NCBI RefSeq assembly: GCF_002382885.1
Contig: NZ_NWVL01000022.1
Location: 1-64,000, forward strand
DNA from: Streptomyces sp. WZ.A104
GTDB lineage: Bacteria; Actinomycetota; Actinomycetes; Streptomycetales; Streptomycetaceae
Reading direction: 5' to 3'
DNA: 64,000 nt
This document shows, piece after piece, positions 30,081 to 38,223 of the stretch. Below the pieces are notes generated by a model. The model had not been told where the DNA came from and did not search any database. It saw nothing but the letters and a program-made list of their open reading frames with translations. The stretch's first letter is position 1; every line of letters starts with the position of its first letter. A program made the translations under genes and the position numbers.

Positions 30081-31742
30081 ATGGAGGACTCTACGTCCCC
30101 CTCCACCTCGAACACATCCCACAAGGTCGTCTGGCCGATCGCTGCGGTCCCCGGCCAGGGCATCCCGTGGCTCGGTCAAGATCGAGCGGACGGCAGGCCC
30201 GCCTTTCCGGGGACCGGCGACCGACCGGACCGTGCCGCTGGTCCGGTCGGTCCGGGACCGGACCGGTCCGCGACCGAAACCCGGACCGAAGTTCCGGGCA
30301 ACCCGGACCAGGAACCCGGACCGGCGGAGAACGCGCAGCTCAGCGGCCTGACAGACCGGATCGGGAACCCGGACCATGCACCCGGTCCGGAAGCCGAGGA
30401 CCGGACGGAGAGTTCTGGTCGGTCGGCCGGGGAACCCGGACCGTCGGTCCGGGTTGACCAGAGTCACCACGGTGCTCCGGGGACGGTCCCCGAACCCGGA
30501 CCGGGGACCGAGGAGCGCGAGCGTGCTGGCTTCTCGGCGGACCGGGACCAGGACGGGACCGTCGTACTGGACGAGCTGCGCGCCGCGATCGGCCGCTACG
30601 TGGTGTTGCCGAGCGAGGAGGCCCTGACCGCGGTCACCCTGTGGGTGGCGGCCTCCCACATCCAGCCCGCCCTCCAGCACGCTCCGCGTCTGGCGGTGGT
30701 GGGGCCGACCAAGGGCTGCGGCAAGTCCCGTGTCCTGGACGTGCTCCACGAGACCGTGTCCCGGCCGATGATGACGGTGAACACCTCGTCGGCGGTGGTC
30801 TTCCGGATCATCGGCGAGGACCCGCCGACACTGCTGGTGGACGAGGCCGACACCATCTTCGGCCCCAAGGCCGGCGACAAGGAGGACCTGCGCGGCCTGC
30901 TGAACGCCGGACACCAGCGCAACCGCCCCGCCTGGCGGATCTCCGGCCCGGAGCACAAGCCGACCGCGTTCCCGACCTTCGCCATGGCGGCGCTGGCAGG
31001 CATCGGCGACCTGCCGGACACGATCATGGACCGCGCCGTCTTGCTCCGCATGCAGAAGCGCAAGCCCGGCGAGAAGGTCACTCCCTTCCGCTCCCGGCAC
31101 TCCGTCCCGGAACTGAACGCGCTGCGCGACCGACTGGCCGCGTGGCTGACCCCACTGCGCGGGGCAGCGCACCGGCTGGTGCCACGGATGCCGGTCGAAG
31201 ACCGAGCCGCGGACACCTGGGAGCCGCTGGTCATCGTCGCCGACCTGGCCGGCGGCCACTGGCCCGCCCTGGCCCGCGCCGCCTGCCTGTCGATGACCCG
31301 CACCGAGCTGGTCCAGGACGAGCAGACGACGTTGAAGACCCGGTTGCTCCGGGACATCCGCCGTGTCTTTGAGCAACACGGCGACGTGGAGGCACTGCGC
31401 AGCCACGACCTGCTCGCCGCCCTCATCCAGGACGCAGAGGCGCCGTGGGCCGAGTACGGGACGAAGGGTCTGAACGCCTACCACCTGGCCAACCTGCTGC
31501 GCGACTTCGGCGTCAGCCCGGCCAACCACCGCTTCGAGAACGGCAGGCAGGCGAAGGCGTACGCCCGCAACCAGTTCGTCGACGTCTGGGCCCGCTACTG
31601 CCCCGACCCCGCCCCACCGGCACCCGCAACCGGCGAGGCCGCGCTCGCACGTCGACCCCAGGGCAAGCCGCCGGCCCCTCCGTCGGGGACGTTGCCCATC
31701 GGTCCTCCCGGCGGGCCTGCAGGCCCCAGGCCCACTCGCTGA
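30081..31742 (+). CDS. DUF3631 P-loop ATPase, candidate replication protein of the element
   Basis: Protein of 553 residues. Residues about 1-155 are low complexity, rich in Gly, Pro, Asp and Glu (GNPDQEPGP-type phrases). Then comes a P-loop module: Walker A GPTKGCGKSR near 210, Walker B TLLVDEAD near 255. Residues about 330-530 are the DUF3631 domain found in plasmid and phage primase/helicase-like proteins. ATG is preceded by AAAGGA. It lies between xis and mob genes, where integrative Streptomyces plasmids keep their replication gene. The low-complexity part coincides with DNA-level repeats that may be an origin. No classical primase active site is seen, so a helicase-loader or initiator role is inferred. 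Confidence 0.8.
   Translation: MEDSTSPSTSNTSHKVVWPIAAVPGQGIPWLGQDRADGRPAFPGTGDRPDRAAGPVGPGPDRSATETRTEVPGNPDQEPGPAENAQLSGLTDRIGNPDHAPGPEAEDRTESSGRSAGEPGPSVRVDQSHHGAPGTVPEPGPGTEERERAGFSADRDQDGTVVLDELRAAIGRYVVLPSEEALTAVTLWVAASHIQPALQHAPRLAVVGPTKGCGKSRVLDVLHETVSRPMMTVNTSSAVVFRIIGEDPPTLLVDEADTIFGPKAGDKEDLRGLLNAGHQRNRPAWRISGPEHKPTAFPTFAMAALAGIGDLPDTIMDRAVLLRMQKRKPGEKVTPFRSRHSVPELNALRDRLAAWLTPLRGAAHRLVPRMPVEDRAADTWEPLVIVADLAGGHWPALARAACLSMTRTELVQDEQTTLKTRLLRDIRRVFEQHGDVEALRSHDLLAALIQDAEAPWAEYGTKGLNAYHLANLLRDFGVSPANHRFENGRQAKAYARNQFVDVWARYCPDPAPPAPATGEAALARRPQGKPPAPPSGTLPIGPPGGPAGPRPTR
30278..30502. repeat. Iteron-like repeats (AACCCGGACC) inside the DUF3631 gene
   Basis: Exact direct copies of AACCCGGACC start at 30278, 30300, 30313, 30366, 30433 and 30493, with one exact inverted copy at 30446. 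Further near-copies of CCGGACC/GGTCCGG fill the gaps. Relative to the gene the copies fall in all three codon phases (TRT, NPD and EPGP readings), which points to selection on DNA rather than on the peptide. A candidate replication origin or protein-binding array. Confidence 0.7.
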
Positions 31743-31769
31743 CACCAGCTCCGTATCAATCCGTCGCAT

Positions 31770-31858
31770 CCGTCCCCGCGCAGGTCAGCGCGGGGACGGA
31801 GTTCCTTGCCGATACGGATCACTCCGTACCTTCGACCTTCTCCGTACCTGTCCTGACC
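31770..31858. other. Candidate origin of transfer (oriT) upstream of mobC
   Basis: The 180-bp gap before mobC holds a perfect 12-bp hairpin (CCGTCCCCGCGC / GCGCGGGGACGG, 31770-31799), a smaller TACGGA/TCCGTA hairpin (31813-31828), a 10-bp direct repeat CTCCGTACCT (31822 and 31840), and ACCTGTCCTGACC at 31846-31858. The last resembles the RP4 nic region as I remember it (ACCTATCCTGCCC, 11 of 13 positions), with cleavage expected after the G at 31855. Position in front of mobC-relaxase is typical of oriT. Confidence 0.55.
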
Positions 31859-31922
31859 AGCTACGGGACGGTTGCAACGGACGTGACGAAGCCCCACCGC
31901 ACACGACCACCGGAGCGCCACC

Positions 31923-32633
31923 ATGCCCGACACGAGCACTGACAACTCCCCCACCCGCCGCCGCAAGGGATTCTTCGGCCTGACCCGCCGATCAGCAGCA
32001 AGCTGGAGCGAACGAGCCTCTAACGATGCTTCGTCCGCGCTTGCCCCCGCCCCGGGGGTGGCGGAGGAGAAGGCCGAGCGCCAGGGGGCGCCCGAGCCGG
32101 AGAAGGGCACAGCCGAGACCAGCTGCCTGCCCGCAGCCAACTCCGTCGCCCCGAGCACTCAGCCGCAGACCGATATCCCGCCGCCTGTCGAGCAGCCCTC
32201 CTGGCGGGATCTCGACGCCCCCGTCCTGCCCGCGCTGATGAACCGCAAGCGCACCGTGGAGAAGCGCGACCAGGAGAAGACCATCCGCTTCACACGGACT
32301 GCCGTCCGTGTGATCAGCGCTGCCGCTCACCAGCGCGGTCAGAAGTTCGCCGGATTCGTCGGGGACGCCGCCTTGGCCGTCGCCCTGGGCAAGGCGGGGC
32401 TGGTCGGTAGCCCGGAGGACGACCCGGTCCGCCCGCTGATCGAGGCCGTCGAGGCGCAGACGGTCGCGCTGAACCGCATCGGCGGCAACCTCAACCAGAT
32501 CAGCGCAGCCATCCACCGAGGAACAGTGCCCGATCGTGCCGAGGCGGTGCTGGACCGCGTCGAGCAAGCAGCCGAGAGCAGCTACCGACTGATCGACCAG
32601 CTTCTGGCGGAAGGCACCGCGCATGGTTCCTGA
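31923..32633 (+). CDS. mobC: MobC-like relaxosome accessory protein
   Basis: Protein of 236 residues. A variable acidic/Pro-rich N-terminus is followed by a ribbon-helix-helix region (KTIRFTRTAVRVISAAAHQR, about 120-150) and the diagnostic MobC helix NRIGGNLNQISAAIHRG. Such proteins bind oriT and help the relaxase nick. It overlaps the relaxase gene by 11 bp. Low basic content of the first 100 residues is unusual, but the C-terminal half fits well. Confidence 0.85.
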   Translation: MPDTSTDNSPTRRRKGFFGLTRRSAASWSERASNDASSALAPAPGVAEEKAERQGAPEPEKGTAETSCLPAANSVAPSTQPQTDIPPPVEQPSWRDLDAPVLPALMNRKRTVEKRDQEKTIRFTRTAVRVISAAAHQRGQKFAGFVGDAALAVALGKAGLVGSPEDDPVRPLIEAVEAQTVALNRIGGNLNQISAAIHRGTVPDRAEAVLDRVEQAAESSYRLIDQLLAEGTAHGS

Positions 32634-34320
32634 CGTCTCCACCGGCTCCGACTCCCGCGGACTGATCGTCTACCTCTTCGGCCCCGGCCGCCGCGACGAA
32701 CACACCGACCCTCACATCGTCGCCGCCTGGGACATGGCCGGCGCCCCGGACCCGGGCCGTGACCCGGCAGCCACCTACTCCCAGCTCGCCAAGCGCCTCG
32801 ACCACCACGTCGACCTGCGCACCCGCGAGCTGGGCGGCAGGAAACCACCTCAGCACGTCTGGCACTGCCCGGTCCGTACCGCGCCCGGCGACCGCTACCT
32901 CACCGACGCCGAGTGGGCCGAGGTCGCCCGCCGCATCGTCCACGCCACCGGCATCGCCCCCGAAGGCGACGATAAGGCATGCCGATGGATCGCCGTGCGC
33001 CACGCCGACGACCACATCCACATCATGGCCACCACCGTCCGCGCCGACGGGCGCCGCCCGCGCACCAACCGCGACGGACAGCGCGCCCAAGCCGAGTGCC
33101 GCAAGATTGAAGCCGAGTTCGGCCTACGCCGCCTGAAGTCCGGCGACCTCACCGCGCCCCGCACTCCCACCGGCGCTGAACGCGCCAAGGCGGAACGCCA
33201 GGGCCAGACGGTCACGGCACGGCAGTGGCTGCGCGAGCAGGCGTACGCGGTCGCTGCCGCCGTACGGACCGAAGCCGACTACTTCACCGTGCTGCAGTCC
33301 CTCGGCATCAAGGTCAAGACGCGCCTCGGCCCCGAGACCGGCGACGTGATCGGCTACAGCCTCGCCGCACCTGGCGACACCAACGCGGCTGGCGAACCCG
33401 TCTGGTACGGCGGCTCCAAACTCGCCCCCGACCTCTCCATCAACCGCCTACGCGAACGCCTTCCCGACCAGAAGTTGGCCGACCGCCCCCGGCATGTGGT
33501 GGACCCCGCCGACCCATGGCGCCACACCACCACCGCCATCCACGCGGCCCGCACTGTCCTCGACTCCGATGACGATGCCGCCGCCCAGGGCCACCTGGCC
33601 GCCTTCGGCGACGCCCTGTACAACATCGCCAGCGCCACGACCGGCCCACACAGGGCGGAACTGCGGTCGGCAGCCATGGCGTTCAACCGCGCCCGCCGCT
33701 CCGCCACCCGCGCCGACCACCAGGCCGCCACCGCCCTGCGCAAGGCCGCCAAGGAACTCGCCTACGCCTCCGGCGAGCCGGGCGGATTCGCCATCGCCCT
33801 ACTCTTCGCCACCGTGCACCTGGCCCGCGCCGCCGCCACGTGGCACGAGCAGCGCGGCCACGAACAGCAGGCCGCTGCGGCCGAGGAAGCCCTCCGCCAC
33901 CTCCAGGCGGGCTACCAACAGGTCGCCGCACCCGTCCTGGCTGACCTGACCCGTCGCGCACCACGAGCCGCAACCGCCCGCCGCTACGAGCAAGACGTGC
34001 GCGCGGCCCTCCCCAACCACGCCGACCGGATCCTCGCCGACCCCACTTGGACCGCCCTGACCACCACCCTCGCCCACGCCGAGACCGCCGGCCACAATCC
34101 CCGACGTCTTCTGGCAAAGGTGGGCGCCCAGCGGGAACTCGACAGCGCGGAGCGCCCCGCCGAGGTCCTCAACTGGCGCATCACCGCTCAGCCGAACAGG
34201 CGGACGCAAGCCGCTCGCAGCCGAAGCACCATCAGCCGCACATCGGCCAGGTCTGCCACGCCGCATCCTCCGGCCACGCCAGTGGCTACGAGGCCCGAAG
34301 AGCGTAGTCGGCACCGCTGA
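32623..34320 (+). CDS. MobA/VirD2-type relaxase
   Basis: Mobilization nuclease of 565 residues. The relaxase domain is N-terminal (about 1-170): motif III appears as HADDHIHIMATTV with its metal-binding histidines, preceded by VWHCPVRT and an LTDAEWAEVARR helix typical of actinobacterial MOBP-like relaxases. The C-terminal two thirds are helical, rich in Ala and Arg, without an obvious primase or helicase. Because no TraB/FtsK-type translocase or type IV secretion gene is seen nearby, the element is probably mobilizable with help rather than self-transmissible. Confidence 0.88.
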   Translation: MVPDVSTGSDSRGLIVYLFGPGRRDEHTDPHIVAAWDMAGAPDPGRDPAATYSQLAKRLDHHVDLRTRELGGRKPPQHVWHCPVRTAPGDRYLTDAEWAEVARRIVHATGIAPEGDDKACRWIAVRHADDHIHIMATTVRADGRRPRTNRDGQRAQAECRKIEAEFGLRRLKSGDLTAPRTPTGAERAKAERQGQTVTARQWLREQAYAVAAAVRTEADYFTVLQSLGIKVKTRLGPETGDVIGYSLAAPGDTNAAGEPVWYGGSKLAPDLSINRLRERLPDQKLADRPRHVVDPADPWRHTTTAIHAARTVLDSDDDAAAQGHLAAFGDALYNIASATTGPHRAELRSAAMAFNRARRSATRADHQAATALRKAAKELAYASGEPGGFAIALLFATVHLARAAATWHEQRGHEQQAAAAEEALRHLQAGYQQVAAPVLADLTRRAPRAATARRYEQDVRAALPNHADRILADPTWTALTTTLAHAETAGHNPRRLLAKVGAQRELDSAERPAEVLNWRITAQPNRRTQAARSRSTISRTSARSATPHPPATPVATRPEERSRHR

Positions 34321-34392
34321 CCCGGTTTCTCCCAGCCAGATTCCCGACGAAGGGTCCAGCAGGCGAAGGCCGACACAGCCCCCTGGTGCGAC

Positions 34393-34433
34393 ATGTTCCC
34401 CGAGGGAACATCGCAAGTGCTTCCTCGGGGAAC
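34393..34433. repeat. Nested palindromes after the relaxase gene
   Basis: ATGTTCCC-CGA-GGGAACAT is a perfect 8-bp-arm palindrome (34393-34411). Its left half also forms a second perfect 11-bp inverted repeat, GTTCCCCGAGG (34395-34405) with CCTCGGGGAAC (34423-34433). The two foldings are mutually exclusive. It may be a terminator, an operator or a recombination-related site; GTTC..GAAC is the reverse order of the actinobacterial SOS box. Confidence 0.7.
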
Positions 34434-34485
34434 GCCCAACCCTGCGGAGACGGGGCTTTCAGTTCAGTCCGGATGGCGTACCAGA

Positions 34486-35184
34486 TCAGCTGGAGCGCTG
34501 AGCGGTTGCCTGAAGGTGCTCAGAGAGGAAGGGGTCGTCGAGACGTGTGTCGACGACACGATCGCGCACTTCGGTGAGAAGCCAGCCCAGCAGCTCGGCA
34601 GCGGCGTCGTACTCATCGTAGAAGCCCATGCGCAAGTCGGTGATCTCGAACTCGAACATCACGTCGTTAACGAGGTCTGCCAAGTGCGCGTCGGCGGCTG
34701 GGGTATTGGTCGCGGTCCATGTGTCCAGCCAAGGACGCATGCTGTTGGTGGCCACGGTGATGAGGCTGAGGGAATCCCTGACGGGCACGGGGCTGGGGTG
34801 GGTATGCAGCGTGCTCTGCCACCAAGCGGACCAGACGTCCCGTAGGGCCTCGGTCAGGGGCAAGTCCCAGGTAGTCCAGCCCGCCTGAACCAGGCGGGAG
34901 GCGATGAGCTCCTCGTCGACGTGGAGCTGGCCAGTGACGAGTGGGCGAATGATGCGCGGGACGAGGCGGCGATAGAGACGAGGGAAGTCTCCCCAATGAT
35001 CAGGTACCTCTGCGGCAACGGAGGAGACAAGGTCGTCGGCTATGAGGTGCAGTGGCCCGGAGAGTTCGGCGAAGTCTTTCTCGACGTAGCAGTACGTGCA
35101 CCCTGTGACGAGGAAGGGATCTTCTGAGGCGAAGGTGTGGTCCAGGGCATCGAGAGCTGTCATGAGCTGCTCAGAGCAAGACAT
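34486..35184 (-). CDS. Hypothetical protein with N-terminal cysteines
   Basis: Protein of 232 residues that I do not recognise. It begins MSCSEQLMTALDALD and has GCTYCYVEKDFAEL near residue 30, a possible metal site. The rest is mixed alpha/beta and rich in Trp and acidic residues (TWDLPLTEALRDVWSAWWQS). Resembles uncharacterised Streptomyces proteins that I associate with accessory regions. It is alone and leftward, opposite the relaxase operon. Confidence 0.65.
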   Translation of the reverse strand: MSCSEQLMTALDALDHTFASEDPFLVTGCTYCYVEKDFAELSGPLHLIADDLVSSVAAEVPDHWGDFPRLYRRLVPRIIRPLVTGQLHVDEELIASRLVQAGWTTWDLPLTEALRDVWSAWWQSTLHTHPSPVPVRDSLSLITVATNSMRPWLDTWTATNTPAADAHLADLVNDVMFEFEITDLRMGFYDEYDAAAELLGWLLTEVRDRVVDTRLDDPFLSEHLQATAQRSS

Positions 35185-35350
35185 GAAGACCTGCCGGGGG
35201 ACTCCGACCGGGTGACCGGCGAAGATCGCAGGCTATCAGGCCGTGCCCCACCTCTCACGGAATGCCTTGATGGCCGGAGTGGAGGGGGTTCGAGGTTTCG
35301 TAAAGGATCTATCTCCGATCCTCACACGGGCGACTCGATAGGATCGGGCC

Positions 35351-35869
35351 ATGATGGAGAGTCCCGTGGTCGAGCTGCTTGAGGCCGAGTATCGACGCGT
35401 TTGGGACCGCTTCTACGACGAGTTCAAGTTCCAGCCGAGTACGAGTTCTTTCAAGTGGCCAGCCATCAAGGAGCCCGTCGCATCGGTTACCTGGAGCCTT
35501 GCCGCGCTTGACGACGACCCTGAATACGAGCGTTTGGACCGCCTGGTCGAGGTGGTCGAGCAGGGGCTGACTTCCTGCATTGGCCCGAGCGGAACGCTGC
35601 TCGCGCTCGACTGGCAGCACACGTCGTATCGCTTCGCACCGCAGGGCGTCGGTGACCCTGGGCAGCCGGCATGGCCTTTGAGTCCGTACCCCGACGGGGA
35701 TTACTACATCTGCCTCTCGGAAGACTTCCGTATAGGCAGTTTTGGGCACCCCTGGGAAGAGTCCCTCTGTCTGTTCGGTCAGGAACTCCTCGACGCCGCA
35801 TCCGCGGAGGTAGAGAAGCTTCTCGGCCAGCCGATCCGTAGGTCCGGCAGGGCAGTCGGCACCGCCTGA
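35351..35869 (+). CDS. DUF2716 family protein
   Basis: Protein of 172 residues with the DUF2716 landmarks: FKWPAIKEPVASVTW, LALDWQHTSYRF, then WPLSPYPDGDYYICLSED and FGHPWEESLCLFG. Function unknown; members are frequent in Streptomyces accessory regions, some near immunity genes. Start ATG 35351 has no ribosome site but TAGGAT lies 6 nt upstream, suggesting a leaderless transcript. An alternative ATG follows directly. Confidence 0.8.
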   Translation: MMESPVVELLEAEYRRVWDRFYDEFKFQPSTSSFKWPAIKEPVASVTWSLAALDDDPEYERLDRLVEVVEQGLTSCIGPSGTLLALDWQHTSYRFAPQGVGDPGQPAWPLSPYPDGDYYICLSEDFRIGSFGHPWEESLCLFGQELLDAASAEVEKLLGQPIRRSGRAVGTA

Positions 35870-35960
35870 GTTGGATCCCGACTCCAAAGGCACCCCGGTA
35901 GTCAGACCCAACAACGCACCCTGATGCCCTCGCTGCCCGTAGCAGCGAGGGCATCAGTCG

Positions 35961-36506
35961 TCAGGCGGCTCGGACTGTGGGTACCTGCGCGACCCACTTC
36001 GTCACCTCGGTCAGGTGGTCGGGCTGAAGCCCGAGGTGTGGGTCGGGCTGTACGAGGAGGGTCGCCGTTCCGCGGGCGGTGCGCTCCTCCGCCCAGGCGT
36101 GGTCGAGACCGGTGAAGTCGTCGTCGATCCAGACGGCGGGGGCGTCGCCGAGCCAGGCGTCGACGTGGTCGCGCTTCCACAGGTAGCCGTTGGGGTGGCT
36201 GGTGGTGATCTGCGGACGCGGAAGATCGACGTACGGCAGGGTTGGAAGGCCAAGGAGCGGGCCGATGAGGGTGGTGGCGTCCTGGCGCCAGCTGGTGCAC
36301 CAGATCGGGGTGACCAGGCCGGTGCGGATGACGTTCATGAGCAGGCGGCCGTGGTTGGGGTTGAGCCAGACGGTGATCGGGTTGTCGGCGCTGCGGCCGG
36401 CGGGGACGACGTCGTGGCGGGCGTGGGTGGCCGGGGTCGAGCCGTCGGCGTTGGGAAAGGGTATGAGGACGCCGTCGATGTCGAGGAGCAGATAGGGCGG
36501 GCGCAT
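35961..36506 (-). CDS. HAD-like hydrolase
   Basis: Protein of 181 residues starting [17 protein letters not shown], the HAD motif I (D-x-D) with an intact nucleophile. Later Ser/Thr (WCTSWRQDA) and the acidic pair in [11 protein letters not shown] supply motifs II and IV. The group is often annotated HAD domain in Swiss Army Knife RNA repair proteins. ATG follows GGAGGAA. It is last of a leftward set with a methyltransferase 35 bp upstream, so a shared small-molecule or RNA-related pathway is possible. Confidence 0.8.
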   Translation of the reverse strand: MRPPYLLLDIDGVLIPFPNADGSTPATHARHDVVPAGRSADNPITVWLNPNHGRLLMNVIRTGLVTPIWCTSWRQDATTLIGPLLGLPTLPYVDLPRPQITTSHPNGYLWKRDHVDAWLGDAPAVWIDDDFTGLDHAWAEERTARGTATLLVQPDPHLGLQPDHLTEVTKWVAQVPTVRAA

Positions 36507-36541
36507 CGGTTCCTCCAAGGTAAGCCGGGGCGAATGGCTGG

Positions 36542-37234
36542 TCAGAGCTTGCGGGCGCGGATCAGCAGGGTGGTGGGCCAGTGGCCCATGCGGGGGTCGT
36601 GGAACTCCTGGGCCGAAGTGAGCCAGAAGCCCGCCCGGCTGAGGTGCCTCTCCCAACGGTCGGTATCGAACTCCCATCGGGTGATGGGGAGCCGAGTGCG
36701 GTCGGGCAGGGTGACGAAGTCGCGGCGGGGCCGGTCGTCGCCGGAGGGGCTTCGGCCGCCACGCTGCGGGTGCGGGACGGAGAAGGCGAGCACCCGGCCG
36801 GGCGTGAGGCGCTGGGCAATGACCGGGAGCAGGAGCTCGGGGGCGACGAGACCGATGGCTCCGAAGACGGAGTAGATCGCGTCGAACTGCTCGTCGGAGG
36901 TGTGCAGGTAGTGCAGGGCGTGGCCGGCGACGAAGGTGAGGTTGTTCAGCCGTCCGTAGTGGGAGCGGGCGCGGCGGACCTGGAGGCCGACCAGGTCGAC
37001 GCCGGTGACGTGGGCTCCGTGGCGGGTGGCGAGGTGGGCGGCGTTGTGGCCGGGGCCGCAGCCGAGTTCCAGGAGTCGCTTGCCGCGCAGGTCGGGGCCG
37101 AGGACGTCAGCTCCGGGCCCCTGGCCGGGTCTCGTGGTCCATTCCATCCGTGCGGGTACGGAGAGGGGTTCGGCGAGGCCGGCGGCGGTGCGCTGGGCGG
37201 CGTGGGCGTGCCAGGGGGATGCCTGGGCGAGCAC
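36542..37234 (-). CDS. SAM-dependent methyltransferase (class I)
   Basis: Protein of 230 residues with the SAM-binding motif LLELGCGPGHNAAHLA near residue 60, acidic motif II VTGVDLVGLQ, and FDAIYSVFGAIGLV as motif post-II, as in the Methyltransf_11/25 group. GTG 37234 begins one base after the stop of the phosphotransferase gene, with GGAG 8 nt upstream, so the pair is coupled. Substrate unknown. The partner genes (phosphotransferase fold, HAD) suggest a pathway acting on a small metabolite. Confidence 0.85.
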   Translation of the reverse strand: MLAQASPWHAHAAQRTAAGLAEPLSVPARMEWTTRPGQGPGADVLGPDLRGKRLLELGCGPGHNAAHLATRHGAHVTGVDLVGLQVRRARSHYGRLNNLTFVAGHALHYLHTSDEQFDAIYSVFGAIGLVAPELLLPVIAQRLTPGRVLAFSVPHPQRGGRSPSGDDRPRRDFVTLPDRTRLPITRWEFDTDRWERHLSRAGFWLTSAQEFHDPRMGHWPTTLLIRARKL

Positions 37235-37235
37235 G

Positions 37236-38147
37236 TCAGATCTCCAGGAGGTGGAGGACGTCGGTGAGGTGGCGGCGGACGGCCTTGGTGTAGGCGGGGT
37301 CGGTGGCCGGGGCGTCGATCCAGCGGATGGACTGCTCCATGAACCACTCGACGGCCCACATGCGGTGCCAGCCCAGGGCCCAGTTCTCGGCGGTGAGCCC
37401 TCCGCGCGGGGCGAGGGCGTCGGGGGTGCCGCCGGCGGTGACGTACTGCTCCAGGAAGACGCGCAGGCGCACGGGGTGCGGGGGCTCGATGGTGCCGTGC
37501 CAGCTGGCGAGGTCGAGCAGGCCGGGGCCGGTGAAGGTGCGGGCGAAGTCGAGCAGCCGCCAGCCGCGCTCGCCGATGTGGAGGCTGGTGGGGTGGAACT
37601 CGGAGTGCACCCAGCCGAACGGCTCCAGCGTCGCTCCGGCCGAGCGAGCCTCGGCGGCCTGGGCGATCCGGTCGAGCGCGTCCTCGACGTCGTCGGCATC
37701 CTGCCACCGGTCGGCCTTGCGCAGCCGTTCGAGGTGCTCCAGCGCCCGGGCCGGGAGCGTCCGCAGCCGCTCCTGGCCGAGAACGGGCAAGGGCGGAGCC
37801 GTACGGGTGCCGTGCAGGATCACGGCCGCGGCGACGCCGTCGAGGTCGTCGGCCTCGCGGACGGACGGTCCGAGGTCCTCCATGAGCATGCCGAGCCAGC
37901 CGTCCAGGACGGCGGAGGCGTGGACCTGGGGGACGGGTACGCCGAGGGTGTGGGCCAGGCGGAGGGCCTGGTCCTCGCTGTCGAAGGGCTTCTTGGCGTA
38001 CTTGAAGATGGCCGTGGAGCCGTCGGGGAAGGCCACGCGCTCGACGCCGGACATGGACCACACGCGTACCTCCTCCCGTGCGGCGGTGGTCTGGCCGGTC
38101 GCGGTGAGCAGGTTGTCGAGGAGTTCGGTGCTGGGATTCGTGGTCAC
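37236..38147 (-). CDS. Aminoglycoside-phosphotransferase-fold protein with altered Brenner motif
   Basis: Protein of 303 residues of the APH/choline-kinase fold. FPDGSTAIFKYAKK gives the ATP-binding Lys, and FGWVHSEFHPTSLHIGERGW is the catalytic loop, normally H-G-D-x-x-x-x-N. Here the Asp position is Glu and the Asn position is Ser/Leu, while LLDFARTF keeps the metal Asp. This suggests a changed activity or a non-kinase role. GTG start. It forms an apparent operon with the methyltransferase and HAD genes and follows the 249-residue unknown gene by 76 bp. Confidence 0.82.
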   Translation of the reverse strand: MTTNPSTELLDNLLTATGQTTAAREEVRVWSMSGVERVAFPDGSTAIFKYAKKPFDSEDQALRLAHTLGVPVPQVHASAVLDGWLGMLMEDLGPSVREADDLDGVAAAVILHGTRTAPPLPVLGQERLRTLPARALEHLERLRKADRWQDADDVEDALDRIAQAAEARSAGATLEPFGWVHSEFHPTSLHIGERGWRLLDFARTFTGPGLLDLASWHGTIEPPHPVRLRVFLEQYVTAGGTPDALAPRGGLTAENWALGWHRMWAVEWFMEQSIRWIDAPATDPAYTKAVRRHLTDVLHLLEI

Positions 38148-38223
38148 GTGAGGGCTCCGGGGGACGGTGGCGTCCGGGGCGGGCGAGGGATGCCGGCCCG
38201 CCCCGGAAGCCTGATCGGATGGG

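Noticed and set aside
30081-30545. N-terminal protein repeats of the DUF3631 protein
   Set aside because: The repeat unit is exact at DNA level and falls in all three codon phases, so it is not a peptide repeat.
34393-34433. SOS/LexA box
   Set aside because: Half-sites are GTTC then GAAC, the reverse of the actinobacterial GAAC-N4-GTTC order.
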